Shown one piece after another: positions 19,866 to 27,838 of a stretch of DNA of 64,000 nt. Location of the stretch: assembly GCF_017565645.3 (NCBI RefSeq), contig NZ_CP086136.1, forward strand, positions 9,221,501 to 9,285,500, given 5' to 3'. The stretch is from Bradyrhizobium barranii subsp. barranii. Its GTDB lineage: Bacteria; Pseudomonadota; Alphaproteobacteria; Rhizobiales; Xanthobacteraceae. The position numbers and the translations under genes were made by a program. Within the stretch, counting starts at the first letter, position 1. Each line of letters starts with the position of its first letter. A model generated the notes under the pieces. The model saw only the letters and a list, made by a program, of their open reading frames with translations, was not told the origin of the DNA and did not search any database.

Positions 19866-21196
19866 GCGATCGTCTCCTCAAAGCTGCACGCCTCACCCTG
19901 CCCCTGGCGCAGAAAGGCCCGCAGTTGCTCGATCGAGGCGATCGCCCGATCGGTCAGCGGATCAGAGCCTTGTTTGTATTCACCGACCTTGATCAGGAAC
20001 TCGGCCTCAGCGTACCGTGACAGCAGATCACGGAAAAAGGATGCCGCCTTGCGATGCGGCACGGACACGATCGCATCCATGACGCGGCTGCGGCTCGACA
20101 ACACGTCGATCGCCGGAAAATGCTCCCGGGAGGCCAACGCGCGGGAGAGAATAATGTGGCCATCGAGGATGCCGCGTGATTCTTCCGCTATCGGATCACC
20201 CGTGCCGTCACCTTCGACAAGCACAGTATAGAAGGCCGTAATGGAGCCATGCTCGCCCATGCCGGCGCGCTCCAACAAGCCCGGCAACAGTGCAAAAACG
20301 GATGGCGGAAATCCGCGCCGGGTCGGCGGTTCTCCTGCGGCAAGTCCGATTTCACGCATGGCGCGGCTAAAGCGCGTCAAAGAATCCATCATCAGAACGA
20401 CGCGAAGGCCCTGATCACGAAAATATTCGGCTAGCGCTGTCGCCATGTGGGCGCATTGGGCCCGCTCCATCGCCGAACGGTCGGAAGTCTCCACCACAAC
20501 GACGGAACGGTGAAGGGCTTCGCCAAGATGACGTTCGATGAATTCACGCACCTCTCGACCGCGCTCGCCGATCAGCGCAACGATAGTGACGTCGGCCGCT
20601 GCGCCTCTTACGATTTGCGACATCAGCGTCGACTTGCCGCAACCGGCATCACCATAAATTCCGATCCGCTGACCTTCTCCGCATGTGAGAAGACCATCCA
20701 GGACACGGACGCCGAGCGGGAACGGCTGTTCAATCGCGCGCCGTTTCATCGGATTAGGCGCCCTGCCGCGCAGCGGTCTGGCTTCGCCGGCTTTTATAGG
20801 GCCCTTGCCGTCGAGCGGCCGGCCAAAACTGTCGATCACGCGGCCGAGCAAATCGGGGCCGGCAGCCACTTCCTGCATTCGCCCGGTCGTCACCACCTCT
20901 GCGCGATTGGACAGCCCCACCATGTCCCCGATGGGCGTGAGTAACACCCCATCCGGCAACAGACCGATTACCTCGGCCTCGAGCGACCATCCGCTGCGAG
21001 GATCCTGCAATAAGCACAGTTCTCCGACCCTGGCCTCCGGCAAGACGGCGTGCAGCAGCGTGCCCACGGCCCGCGTGATCCGGCCGCGGACAGCGCGTGT
21101 ATCGATGTGCTTGGCGGAAGATCTTAAGGATGAGAGTGCGGCCTTTACGGTTCCTTCTGCGGCCGCGGCATGATGGGTCGGTCGTTGCACGGTCAC
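19841..21196 (-). CDS. rhcN: T3SS ATPase RhcN (SctN)
   Basis: A 451-residue FliI/YscN-family ATPase that unfolds substrates and detaches chaperones. Motifs: Walker A GDAGCGKST near residues 178-186, ALIGERGREV catalytic Glu region near residue 205, Walker B VVLMMDSLTRF near residue 265, and the family signature PPSVFALLPGLLERAG. Length is normal. The stop overlaps the start of sctO and the start overlaps nolV by four bases. Confidence 0.97.
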   Translation of the reverse strand: MTVQRPTHHAAAAEGTVKAALSSLRSSAKHIDTRAVRGRITRAVGTLLHAVLPEARVGELCLLQDPRSGWSLEAEVIGLLPDGVLLTPIGDMVGLSNRAEVVTTGRMQEVAAGPDLLGRVIDSFGRPLDGKGPIKAGEARPLRGRAPNPMKRRAIEQPFPLGVRVLDGLLTCGEGQRIGIYGDAGCGKSTLMSQIVRGAAADVTIVALIGERGREVREFIERHLGEALHRSVVVVETSDRSAMERAQCAHMATALAEYFRDQGLRVVLMMDSLTRFSRAMREIGLAAGEPPTRRGFPPSVFALLPGLLERAGMGEHGSITAFYTVLVEGDGTGDPIAEESRGILDGHIILSRALASREHFPAIDVLSSRSRVMDAIVSVPHRKAASFFRDLLSRYAEAEFLIKVGEYKQGSDPLTDRAIASIEQLRAFLRQGQGEACSFEETIAWISRLTA

Positions 21197-21813
21197 GATT
21201 CAGCTTCCTCCGTCAAGCCAAAGCCGAGGCGCAGCGCGCGCAGCTGCGCGGCAAGCCCAAGATCGACGTTGCCGAACTCGCTCCATAAAACACATTGGTC
21301 CGCGCTCAGCGCCGGATCCGCCTCAATCCTGACCTTCGGCCGGCCCTCAAGTCCGTCATAATCCTTGAACTCACTGGCTAGCAGGTCGGCTTTCAGTGGG
21401 GATACGTGAAGGCAGACCTCCGTGTTTTTATATCTTTGCTCGATGGCATGACGAACGCACTGGACCAGCATCTTGCCCGAATCAAATGCGCCAAGCAGAT
21501 CGCGAACGATCTCAAAGACCAGTTGCGGCAATTCCCGCTCCAGAACCGCCTTGCGTTGGGCCAGTTCACAAGTCGCCTGCGCAATCAGCCGGGCCATTTC
21601 CTCTGCGCCAGCCTTTGCACCCTCGGCGCGGCCCTGCGCACGTTCCCGCTCATAAGCCAGGCGTGCCCACCCTCGAACCCGCTGCAGATGCCGCTCGGCA
21701 GCGGCCAGCGCCTGTATGGCATCGTGCCAGATCTCAAGCTGCGCAGCTGGGATCAGCGGTCCAAGAGCCCGAATCTTCGGGGCCGCGGGTGGTGCGAGGG
21801 CATCGGCCGTCAT
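21193..21813 (-). CDS. nolV: T3SS ATPase regulator NolV (SctL)
   Basis: A 206-residue FliH/SctL-type stator that holds the ATPase at the sorting platform. A helical segment (HDAIQALAAAERHLQRVRGW, YERERAQGRAEGAKAGAEEM) precedes a C-terminal V-ATPase E-subunit-like region (VLERELPQLVFEIVRDLLGA). The place directly upstream of rhcN matches nolV in other rhizobial clusters. Four-base overlaps with both neighbours indicate coupled translation. Confidence 0.92.
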   Translation of the reverse strand: MTADALAPPAAPKIRALGPLIPAAQLEIWHDAIQALAAAERHLQRVRGWARLAYERERAQGRAEGAKAGAEEMARLIAQATCELAQRKAVLERELPQLVFEIVRDLLGAFDSGKMLVQCVRHAIEQRYKNTEVCLHVSPLKADLLASEFKDYDGLEGRPKVRIEADPALSADQCVLWSEFGNVDLGLAAQLRALRLGFGLTEEAES

Positions 21814-22448
21814 GCCCCAGCATCCTCAGTGCGCAAATGAGCCATGACGAGGGAAAGCAGCGGGCCTGCTGCGCTACGGTGCTCGGCAGTTGAGCTCTCG
21901 GCGGCCGTCCCAGCGGGCAAGCGTAGAAGCACGCGGATACGAGCAAGCGATGAAGTCTCTTCGAGCCAAGCGCCGAGACAAGCATGCCCGTCATATTCGA
22001 TCTGTCGGGACAATTGCTCTGGATCGGCGATCGGGGCCGTTGCGACGGCGCAGGATAAATGCCGGACTGCGAAAGCATGCGCCTCGGCACCGATCAACTC
22101 CACCAACACAGGCAGATCGTGCCTGGAGAACAGCTTGAGGATGGAGCGTGCATGCCAAATGCCGCCCGCGAGCAGCGCAGCCCGCCGCGGATCATGCCCC
22201 AGGAGAGCATCTTCGCTCCAGTCGCCGCAGCTCACCTCCCCCTTGCTGCCCAAAAGCAGTTCGGCGAGCCTTGGCTGTAGCCTGGCACTCTGCTGTAGCC
22301 GAGCCAAAGTGGAAGGTGAAAGCAGCGGGTCAAGAAGCCCGGCGAAACGACCGGGATCGGCCGAGGCAGCAAGCTCGCGCAGCCGATCGGCTGCGAGCGT
22401 GAACGAGCGATTGGTTTTTGTGGCTGTGGTTGACATTGATGGCGGCAT
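21810..22448 (-). CDS. nolU: T3SS sorting platform protein NolU (SctK-like)
   Basis: A 212-residue soluble protein in the nolU position between rhcJ and nolV. It has few strong motifs; the stretch GHDPRRAALLAGGIWHARSI is typical of NolU/SctK family members, which connect the sorting platform to the inner ring. A second ATG four codons in (MSTTATKTN) is a possible start. The four-base overlap with nolV supports operon membership. Confidence 0.88.
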   Translation of the reverse strand: MPPSMSTTATKTNRSFTLAADRLRELAASADPGRFAGLLDPLLSPSTLARLQQSARLQPRLAELLLGSKGEVSCGDWSEDALLGHDPRRAALLAGGIWHARSILKLFSRHDLPVLVELIGAEAHAFAVRHLSCAVATAPIADPEQLSRQIEYDGHACLGAWLEETSSLARIRVLLRLPAGTAAESSTAEHRSAAGPLLSLVMAHLRTEDAGA

Positions 22449-22459
22449 GAGCGTCCAGA

Positions 22460-23326
22460 CTATGACGCATCAGCAATCATCTTGCCCGCCGCTTGGTCAG
22501 CAGACAGGCGCGAGCCCCTACCGAACACGCTCAGCTTACGCGATGATTTTCCAAACTGACGCATGCGCGGGCCCAGCAATACGCAAGCGACGATGCCGAA
22601 TACCGCTCCGGCGCTTCCTACAGCAAGCGCAAGTAACGGCGATGAGCCGGCTCTTGCTGACTGAGCCACAGGGACTCCCGGACCGGCAGACTGCTCGACT
22701 GGAGCGCGCTCGACCGGCACGAAGACAACGGCGACCTTGTCATAGGACAGCCCTTCAATGCTGTTTGCGACGAGCATCTTGATCTGCGGCAATAGTGCCG
22801 AAAGCCTCGCGCTGGAGCCATGTCGAATGAAGACCGATGCCGAGGACGGGGTCGCACCTTGCCGCAACAAGTCGTTCTTCGGCAGAACGACGTGAACGCG
22901 CGCTGAAAGGACGCCATCTATATCGCTGATCGTGCGCGACAATTCTTCGCTTAGAGCATAAACGTATCGTGCCCGCTCCTCGATCGGCGAGGCAACGAGG
23001 CCCGATCCCTTGAACACCTCGCCGAGATTCTTGAAGGATTGGCGCGGCAGCCCCTCAACATTGAGCAGGTCAATCGAATAAGCGAGCTGCTTTTCCTCGA
23101 CCTGGATTGTGCTGGTTCCGTCCTTGGCGACAACACGGACAGCATCAACGCCCTTGCCAAGGAGAAGCGCGAGCATCTCATTAGCCTCACGCTCCTGAAT
23201 TTTGGTGTAGAGATCGGTCTTACAGCCGATCAGCGAGAGGAGAAGGGGCATAGCAAGAAACACGCGAAGCCGTCGCCACGATTGACGGCCGCCGGAGCTC
23301 CCCCTCTTCATATCGCCAGTCATCAA
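22460..23326 (-). CDS. rhcJ: T3SS inner ring lipoprotein RhcJ (SctJ)
   Basis: A 288-residue YscJ/FliF-type lipoprotein of the inner-membrane ring. The signal peptide ends in LLLSLIGC, a clear lipobox. The ring domain has YTKIQEREANEMLALLLGKG, the family's YxxLxExEAN region, and VHVVLPKNDLL near residue 140. A C-terminal membrane segment (LLALAVGSAGAVFGIVACVL) follows near residue 240. It lies six bases downstream of nopB. Confidence 0.96.
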   Translation of the reverse strand: MMTGDMKRGSSGGRQSWRRLRVFLAMPLLLSLIGCKTDLYTKIQEREANEMLALLLGKGVDAVRVVAKDGTSTIQVEEKQLAYSIDLLNVEGLPRQSFKNLGEVFKGSGLVASPIEERARYVYALSEELSRTISDIDGVLSARVHVVLPKNDLLRQGATPSSASVFIRHGSSARLSALLPQIKMLVANSIEGLSYDKVAVVFVPVERAPVEQSAGPGVPVAQSARAGSSPLLALAVGSAGAVFGIVACVLLGPRMRQFGKSSRKLSVFGRGSRLSADQAAGKMIADAS

Positions 23327-23331
23327 CTTAC

Positions 23332-23844
23332 TCAGCCGGCCGATAGCAGCTTGTTTAGCGACGAGCTGACGGCGCTGGTGCCCTTGGAGACGAGGGAAAC
23401 CTGAACAACGTCTTTGTAGACGTCTCGCAGATTCGTCATCATCGATTCGAAATCAGCTCCAACCGGCTTAACAGCCGCATTGGCTCCGGCGTTATCCACC
23501 GGCAAAAGTGGCTGCGCAGCCGGCCCAGGCTGCACCCCATTTACGACAGCCGGCGCAATCGCCGGAGAAACGGCTCGACCCTGGTAGATGCCGGAAAGGG
23601 TTTGGAGGATTCGGTCGCCCGGCGGACTTGCCAGCACATTCGTGCGCTGGACCTCCAATATCGGAGGAGTCGCTGCGGGTGGATTCGCGGACGGGAAAGC
23701 AGACCCCTGATTGGGAGCTACTTGCGCCAGGGACTGCTCGAAACGCGCCTGCTCGCCAGCAGCTGCCGGAGAGCAGGCACCGGAAAGACAACCGGCTGAA
23801 CTGGGAGGGATCGGCGTTGCGCCTAACAACATGGAGTGTGTCAT
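23332..23844 (-). CDS. nopB: Nodulation outer protein NopB (NolB)
   Basis: A 170-residue protein, first gene behind the tts box at 23892-23923 and directly upstream of rhcJ, as nolB/nopB in other rhizobia. Family-like parts are the C-terminal MMTNLRDVYKDVVQVSLVSK and GTSAVSSSLNKLL. NopB is a secreted protein associated with the T3 pilus surface. The N-terminal half is proline- and alanine-rich and weakly conserved. An alternative start is the ATG four codons in. Confidence 0.88.
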   Translation of the reverse strand: MTHSMLLGATPIPPSSAGCLSGACSPAAAGEQARFEQSLAQVAPNQGSAFPSANPPAATPPILEVQRTNVLASPPGDRILQTLSGIYQGRAVSPAIAPAVVNGVQPGPAAQPLLPVDNAGANAAVKPVGADFESMMTNLRDVYKDVVQVSLVSKGTSAVSSSLNKLLSAG

Positions 23845-23891
23845 TGTGCTGGTTTGATGACCTAAGCTTTAGCCGATGAACCGATCAAGTT

Positions 23892-23923
23892 CATAGGCTG
23901 CCGAGCTGACGAAAACCTGACGG
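23892..23923 (-). promoter_or_regulatory. tts box for the nopB-rhcU operon
   Basis: On the minus strand: CCGTCAGGTTTTCGTCAGCT then CGGCAGCCTATG. It keeps GTCAG-N-TT-N-TCG, the AGCT half and the closing TA of the boxes at 24750 and 30107. It ends about 48 bases before nopB, a spacing suited to activation by TtsI, whose own gene is not in the window. Confidence 0.7.
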
Positions 23924-24014
23924 AGATCAGGTTGACTTGGTCATCTAATGATCACGTTTGGCTTCCAAGCTGCGGCGAAACTCTAACTTCATAATGAGCG
24001 GAAGGCGTCAAGGA

Positions 24015-24707
24015 ATGCTCGCGCGGTCCACGGTGGTACATATCTTAAAAAGAATTTTTTGTGCCGGTGTTCTCATCTGTGTCGGAATTTTGCGCACGTC
24101 TGCTGCATCCCTTTCGCTGCCGCCCGCCCCTTATAGCTACACCGTTCTCGATCAGGATCTTGCTGCGGCGCTGCAGGAGTTCGGAAACAATCTCAATATC
24201 AGGGTCAATGTCAGCGCCGACGTCAGGGGCCGGATTCGTGGACGAATGCCGGACCTGCCGCCACGAGAATTCCTTGACCGTTTGACTGCTTTGTACAATC
24301 TCCAGTGGTACTATGACGGACTTGTCCTTTACATCTCCGCCGCCCAAGAGGCGCAAAGCCGGCTCATTGTATTGAACCCAATCAGCTTCGATGCGCTCAA
24401 GGCCGCGCTCGACGCGCTCAACATCTCGGATGAGCGCTATATCGTGAAACCTGCCCCGGGAGAGGGCCTCATCCTTGCTTCTGGCCCACCCAGATTTGTT
24501 GCGCTGGTGGACCAGACCCTCAAGGGCCTTGTGGCGGAAGCGCAGGCCCGGCGCAGTCCCGCCGCCGAGAGGTCACAACACGAGTCGGTTTTGATGTTGT
24601 TTCGCGGCTCCTCGAGCACGGTCTTCCGGGACGGGCGGCCGGAAGCTTCTCCCGAAACGCCGCTTCATGGGGGCGCTGTGCGCGAAGCCGGTCCAGGCCA
24701 GAAGTGA
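24015..24707 (+). CDS. rhcC1: T3SS secretin N-terminal subunit RhcC1 (NolW)
   Basis: A 230-residue exported protein corresponding to the N0-N1 domains of a secretin; in rhizobia the outer-membrane ring is split into RhcC1 and RhcC2. A signal peptide ends near TSAASLS. The N0 region YSYTVLDQDLAAALQEFGNN and the N1-like part DALKAALDALNISDERYIVK are clear. I prefer ATG 24015, preceded by GGAAGG; upstream starts (ATG 23994, TTG 23958) have no ribosome site. It runs divergently from nopB. The rhcC2 partner is not in the window. Confidence 0.93.
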   Translation: MLARSTVVHILKRIFCAGVLICVGILRTSAASLSLPPAPYSYTVLDQDLAAALQEFGNNLNIRVNVSADVRGRIRGRMPDLPPREFLDRLTALYNLQWYYDGLVLYISAAQEAQSRLIVLNPISFDALKAALDALNISDERYIVKPAPGEGLILASGPPRFVALVDQTLKGLVAEAQARRSPAAERSQHESVLMLFRGSSSTVFRDGRPEASPETPLHGGAVREAGPGQK

Positions 24708-24749
24708 TGGTCGAAGATGCAAGACCGCTCCGACTGAAGTCGCATCCGA

Positions 24750-24780
24750 TCGTCAGCTTTTCGAAAGCTAAAGCCCCCAG
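24750..24780 (+). promoter_or_regulatory. tts box
   Basis: TCGTCAGCTTTTCGAAAGCT followed by AAAGCCCCCAG. This is nearly the full consensus with the palindromic AGCTTTTCGAAAGCT core. It is just downstream of rhcC1 and points at the broken gene beginning at 24988. Confidence 0.9.
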
Positions 24781-24987
24781 CATGAGCCTGCGAGGTCTTG
24801 ACGGCTGCCCTGCTTGAGGCAGCCCGATAGATGGATAAGAGACCGGATGCTCGAGGGAAATTGGGTAGCGCTGCCTTCACGCAGTGCGAGGCATTAAAGA
24901 TCAATGTGGGCCTCCGCACGCGCGCTTCCGAGCTAGCTGAGGCTTCGCATAGCTCAATGCGCGTCATCAGTTGGAAGGAGAAACAGG

Positions 24988-25600
24988 GTGGATTTCAATG
25001 CAGTCGCCCCGGCGAATACGAGCCCGGAGCCCGACACAGCACGGACGGCTACAGATGCAACCGAGTTCGAGCGGCAGCTCAGCGGTTCAGAGGCTCCCGC
25101 TTCGGCGCAGGGAGTCGCCCATCCAGTGCTGCAGGGCGAGGCTTATTCACCCTATCTCGACGCGGGCCATCCCTACTCTCCATACTTGGAGACAGGACAC
25201 CTCTATCCGCCTTACCCAGATTTAGCGCATCCCCTTGGGCCAGGCCAGACTCGGGTTGGCAGGATAATCTATATGCCGCGCCTGCGGCCGTCGCTGCGCC
25301 AGAGCCGAACAACGGCCAGCAGCCATAGCTCAGGCGATCGAGGAACATCCCGGCTTCGATCAAGATGTGATATGGCAGACTCTGGATGTCGGCCCCTCGG
25401 AAGCCGAGCCACGGCACGGTGAGCCTCAAGCGGGGACATCGCATGCAGGACCATCGCGCACCGCCCCTTTTTCAGGATGAGCCGCCGCACGCCGGCCCCT
25501 CGCATGCCCGGCCATTGCAGGCGGGACCGCCCCAACCTGGGTCTTCTGAAGCTCCGCCAGAAAGGACCGCGAGGCGATCCATGTCGTCGAGATGAAGGTA
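24988..25600 (+). pseudogene. Broken tts-box-linked effector-like gene, proline/tyrosine-rich repeats
   Basis: A GTG start at 24988 with a strong GGAAGGAG site begins VDFNAVAPANTSPEPDTART. Residues about 50-80 hold near-repeats HPYSPYLETG, YSPYLDAG and LYPPYPDL. Near 25255 the coherent reading passes to another frame (WQDNLYAAPAAVAAPEPNNG), then to a third (EEHPGFDQDVIWQTLDVGPS), then again (FQDEPPHAGPSHARPLQAGP). The proline-rich repeats, position and tts box suggest a secreted effector that has decayed through several indels. I cannot assign it to a known Nop. The end coordinate is approximate. Confidence 0.55.
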
Positions 25601-25762
25601 AGCGCGTTGCGGATCAGGATAGTCTGGGTATGACCGGCCCCCCTAAATACCTTCAACATACCGGTTGTTAGAACCAGCACAGTTCTTCGCACAAACCTCC
25701 AAACACCGGACCACCTGAGATCACTCGGGGCACGAATCGCGGCATCAATCCGGCCTCACTCT

Positions 25763-25796
25763 TCGTCAGCTTCTTGCAAGCTGCCCCTGCTAGCAC
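25763..25796 (+). promoter_or_regulatory. tts box
   Basis: TCGTCAGCTTCTTGCAAGCT followed by GCCCCTGCTA. It retains TCGTCAGCTT, the AAGCT half and the CCCCT tail; the central TCG is TGC. It ends about 50 bases before the small ORF at 25846. Confidence 0.75.
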
Positions 25797-25845
25797 GAAA
25801 GGAATAGGTCATCTCGCGGCACCGCCGCTATCTGAGTTTTATGAC

Positions 25846-26049
25846 ATGGACACAGGCGCAGCCGATATCGCAGCAACGGCGCCAGACGCTGGCACAAACA
25901 CCGATAACGCCGCGAACGGCGGCGACAACTCGCACGCAGCATTGTTGCAGCGGGCCTTCGAAAAAGCTCTGGTTGCCGTCGCTACCCAGGTCATAAGCGA
26001 TACCCAGTCAGACATGGATGACGCTATGAGCGAGCTAGATGATGGCTGA
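25846..26049 (+). CDS. Small acidic protein under a tts box, probable T3-secreted protein
   Basis: A 67-residue acidic protein: a low-complexity N-terminal half (MDTGAADIAATAPDAGTNTD) and an amphipathic helical C-terminal half (LLQRAFEKALVAVATQVISD). Size, tts box and location resemble the small secreted proteins of rhizobial T3SSs such as NopH or NopC, but I cannot choose. An open frame extends upstream to 25774, inside the tts box, so ATG 25846 is the better start, although its ribosome site is weak. The helical end would also suit a needle-like or translocon-associated component. Confidence 0.6.
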   Translation: MDTGAADIAATAPDAGTNTDNAANGGDNSHAALLQRAFEKALVAVATQVISDTQSDMDDAMSELDDG

Positions 26050-26609
26050 AGGCCGGATTATCAGACGCGCACAGGGAGGACCTGACGGACGGCAAGCCGA
26101 ACCGAAAACGATCGGGTGAAGCAGGCGGACTTGGCAACAGCAGCCGCTAGACCGTCTTAGGTGATCCTCCAGGCAGGCGGTGCGGCCGTTCTGCAGGACC
26201 TCGCAACTTTCGGAAGACGCCGCAGCGACTTGCTCATGCCGCCGTGTCACATATTCTTCGATGAGGGTTCATCAGGAGCGCTCTTTAGCCAGGGCACCAG
26301 ACGTTCTAAGCGAGCCCGAGCGCTCCCCGCCGATGAACTTCGTCAGCTATTATCCTCGATTGGTTCTGCAGCCGCCCGCGAGATCGTGCGCTAGAGAGAT
26401 CCTCCGAGATTTTCCGGAACATAGGCAGACTTGGCGCTCGCTGCGCCCATATCTGCAGAACTCCGGGGACCGCTACCCCTCAGCATCGAGGCATGTTGCT
26501 GCTGCCTGATCCTGAGTTATGGCGTATTTGTCGCTACGAATTGGCGCCAAAGCTCAGACTGCCCCTATCACGCTAAGAGCTAAGATCCTCATCGAGGCCG
26601 CCGCACCTA
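26050..26609. other. 560 bp without a recognisable gene
   Basis: Only short ORFs, for example 26161-26394 (ending LRQLLSSIGSAAAREIVR), none with a ribosome site or a family pattern. No RNA gene or box was seen. It runs up to the TA at the IS630 end. Confidence 0.5.
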
Positions 26610-27727
26610 GTACCCGGAATCAGAGCTGAGTGATACGGCGGCCTTTGAAACGGCGTTGACGGACCTTTTTCTTGGTCCAGACGAAGGGCTCGGCTCTGTC
26701 GTTGTATGCGTTGACGTAGGCATCGATGTGTTCCTGAAGCTGCTTGAGGCTCGTGAAGGAGGTGCCGCTGAGCGACTGCCCCTGCAAGATGGAAAACCAT
26801 ACTTCGACCTGATTGAGCCATGGCGCACTTGTCGGCGTGAAATGAAATTGCACGTTGGGGTGGGCCTTGAGCCAGTCCTCGTTCTTTTTATGGGTGTTGA
26901 GGTTGTCGAGGATGACGTGAAGCTTGCGGTTCGGAAAAGCCGCGGTGACGCTGTTCATGAAATCGAGAAACTCGACGCGGCGCCGGCGTTTTGAATGGGT
27001 CGCGATGATCTTTCCGGTGGCGACTTCGAGCGCCGCAAACAATGTTGTGGTGCCATGCCGCTTGTAATCGTGGCTTTGGCCGGTCAAGGCGCGGCCATTG
27101 GGCAACTTCAGATAACCCTGCGCTCGCTCCAAAGCCTGGATCGAGGGCTTCTCGTCCACGCACAGCACAATGGCCTTCGCCGGCGGCGCGACATAGAGGC
27201 CGACAACATCGGCGGCTTTGGCCGTAAAGTTCGGGTCGTTGCTCTCGCACCAGGACTTGCGAGCCACCAGGTCAATCTTGTGGCTGCGCAGGAACCGCCA
27301 GACATATTGGACATCGACATCGCCCAGCGCCTCGGCCAGCAGGGGGCCGGTCCAGCGCGCAAACCCTTGCGGTGGCGGCTTATCCAGCAGCTTCAGAATC
27401 CGCTTGTCGGTCGTCTTCGTATAGATCGGCTGCTTGCCAGGCCGCGGCTTGTCTTGCAGCCCTTCAAGGCCATGGTCGGCATAGCGATGCCGCCAAAGGC
27501 TGACAATCCGCGGCTGGACCCCAACTTCCTTGGCGATCGACCGGGTGCTGCGCCCATCCGCCGCCAACAGAACTATCCGCGCCCGCTTCAAATCGCGCTG
27601 CAACGTCACCGGTGAGCGACAGCACGCCTCAAGCACCTTGCGATCTTTCCTCGAAAGGTGGACTTCTCTTGCTTCGGGTATCATCCCGACCTTGAATCAC
27701 GACTCACGTTCCAAGAAAAGTGGGTAC
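26610..27727 (-). mobile_element. IS630-family element, complete
   Basis: A 1118-bp element with outer tips GTACCC on both sides, flanked by TA (26608-26609 and 27728-27729). The second copy, cut by the window start, is in the opposite orientation about 26 kb away. Together they could invert the DNA between them by recombination. Confidence 0.92.
26620..27684 (-). CDS. IS630-family transposase
   Basis: A 354-residue Tc1/mariner-like transposase. An N-terminal helix-turn-helix region (RSTRSIAKEVGVQPRIVSLW) is followed by a Winged-helix part and the DDE core: IVLCVDEKPSIQALERAQG (first Asp), VILDNLNTHK (second Asp) and WLNQVEVWFS (Glu). The frame is complete and starts shortly inside the element end, so it may be active. 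Confidence 0.95.
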   Translation of the reverse strand: MIPEAREVHLSRKDRKVLEACCRSPVTLQRDLKRARIVLLAADGRSTRSIAKEVGVQPRIVSLWRHRYADHGLEGLQDKPRPGKQPIYTKTTDKRILKLLDKPPPQGFARWTGPLLAEALGDVDVQYVWRFLRSHKIDLVARKSWCESNDPNFTAKAADVVGLYVAPPAKAIVLCVDEKPSIQALERAQGYLKLPNGRALTGQSHDYKRHGTTTLFAALEVATGKIIATHSKRRRRVEFLDFMNSVTAAFPNRKLHVILDNLNTHKKNEDWLKAHPNVQFHFTPTSAPWLNQVEVWFSILQGQSLSGTSFTSLKQLQEHIDAYVNAYNDRAEPFVWTKKKVRQRRFKGRRITQL

Positions 27728-27838
27728 TAGTATCTTCATCTCCTCACTGAACACGAAAAGCGGGCGCTAGCGCCCACTTCAGTGACTTATCCCATAAGCT
27801 GGAACCGCTTCGCAGTACCAGCCAGACCTCAGGCCAAC

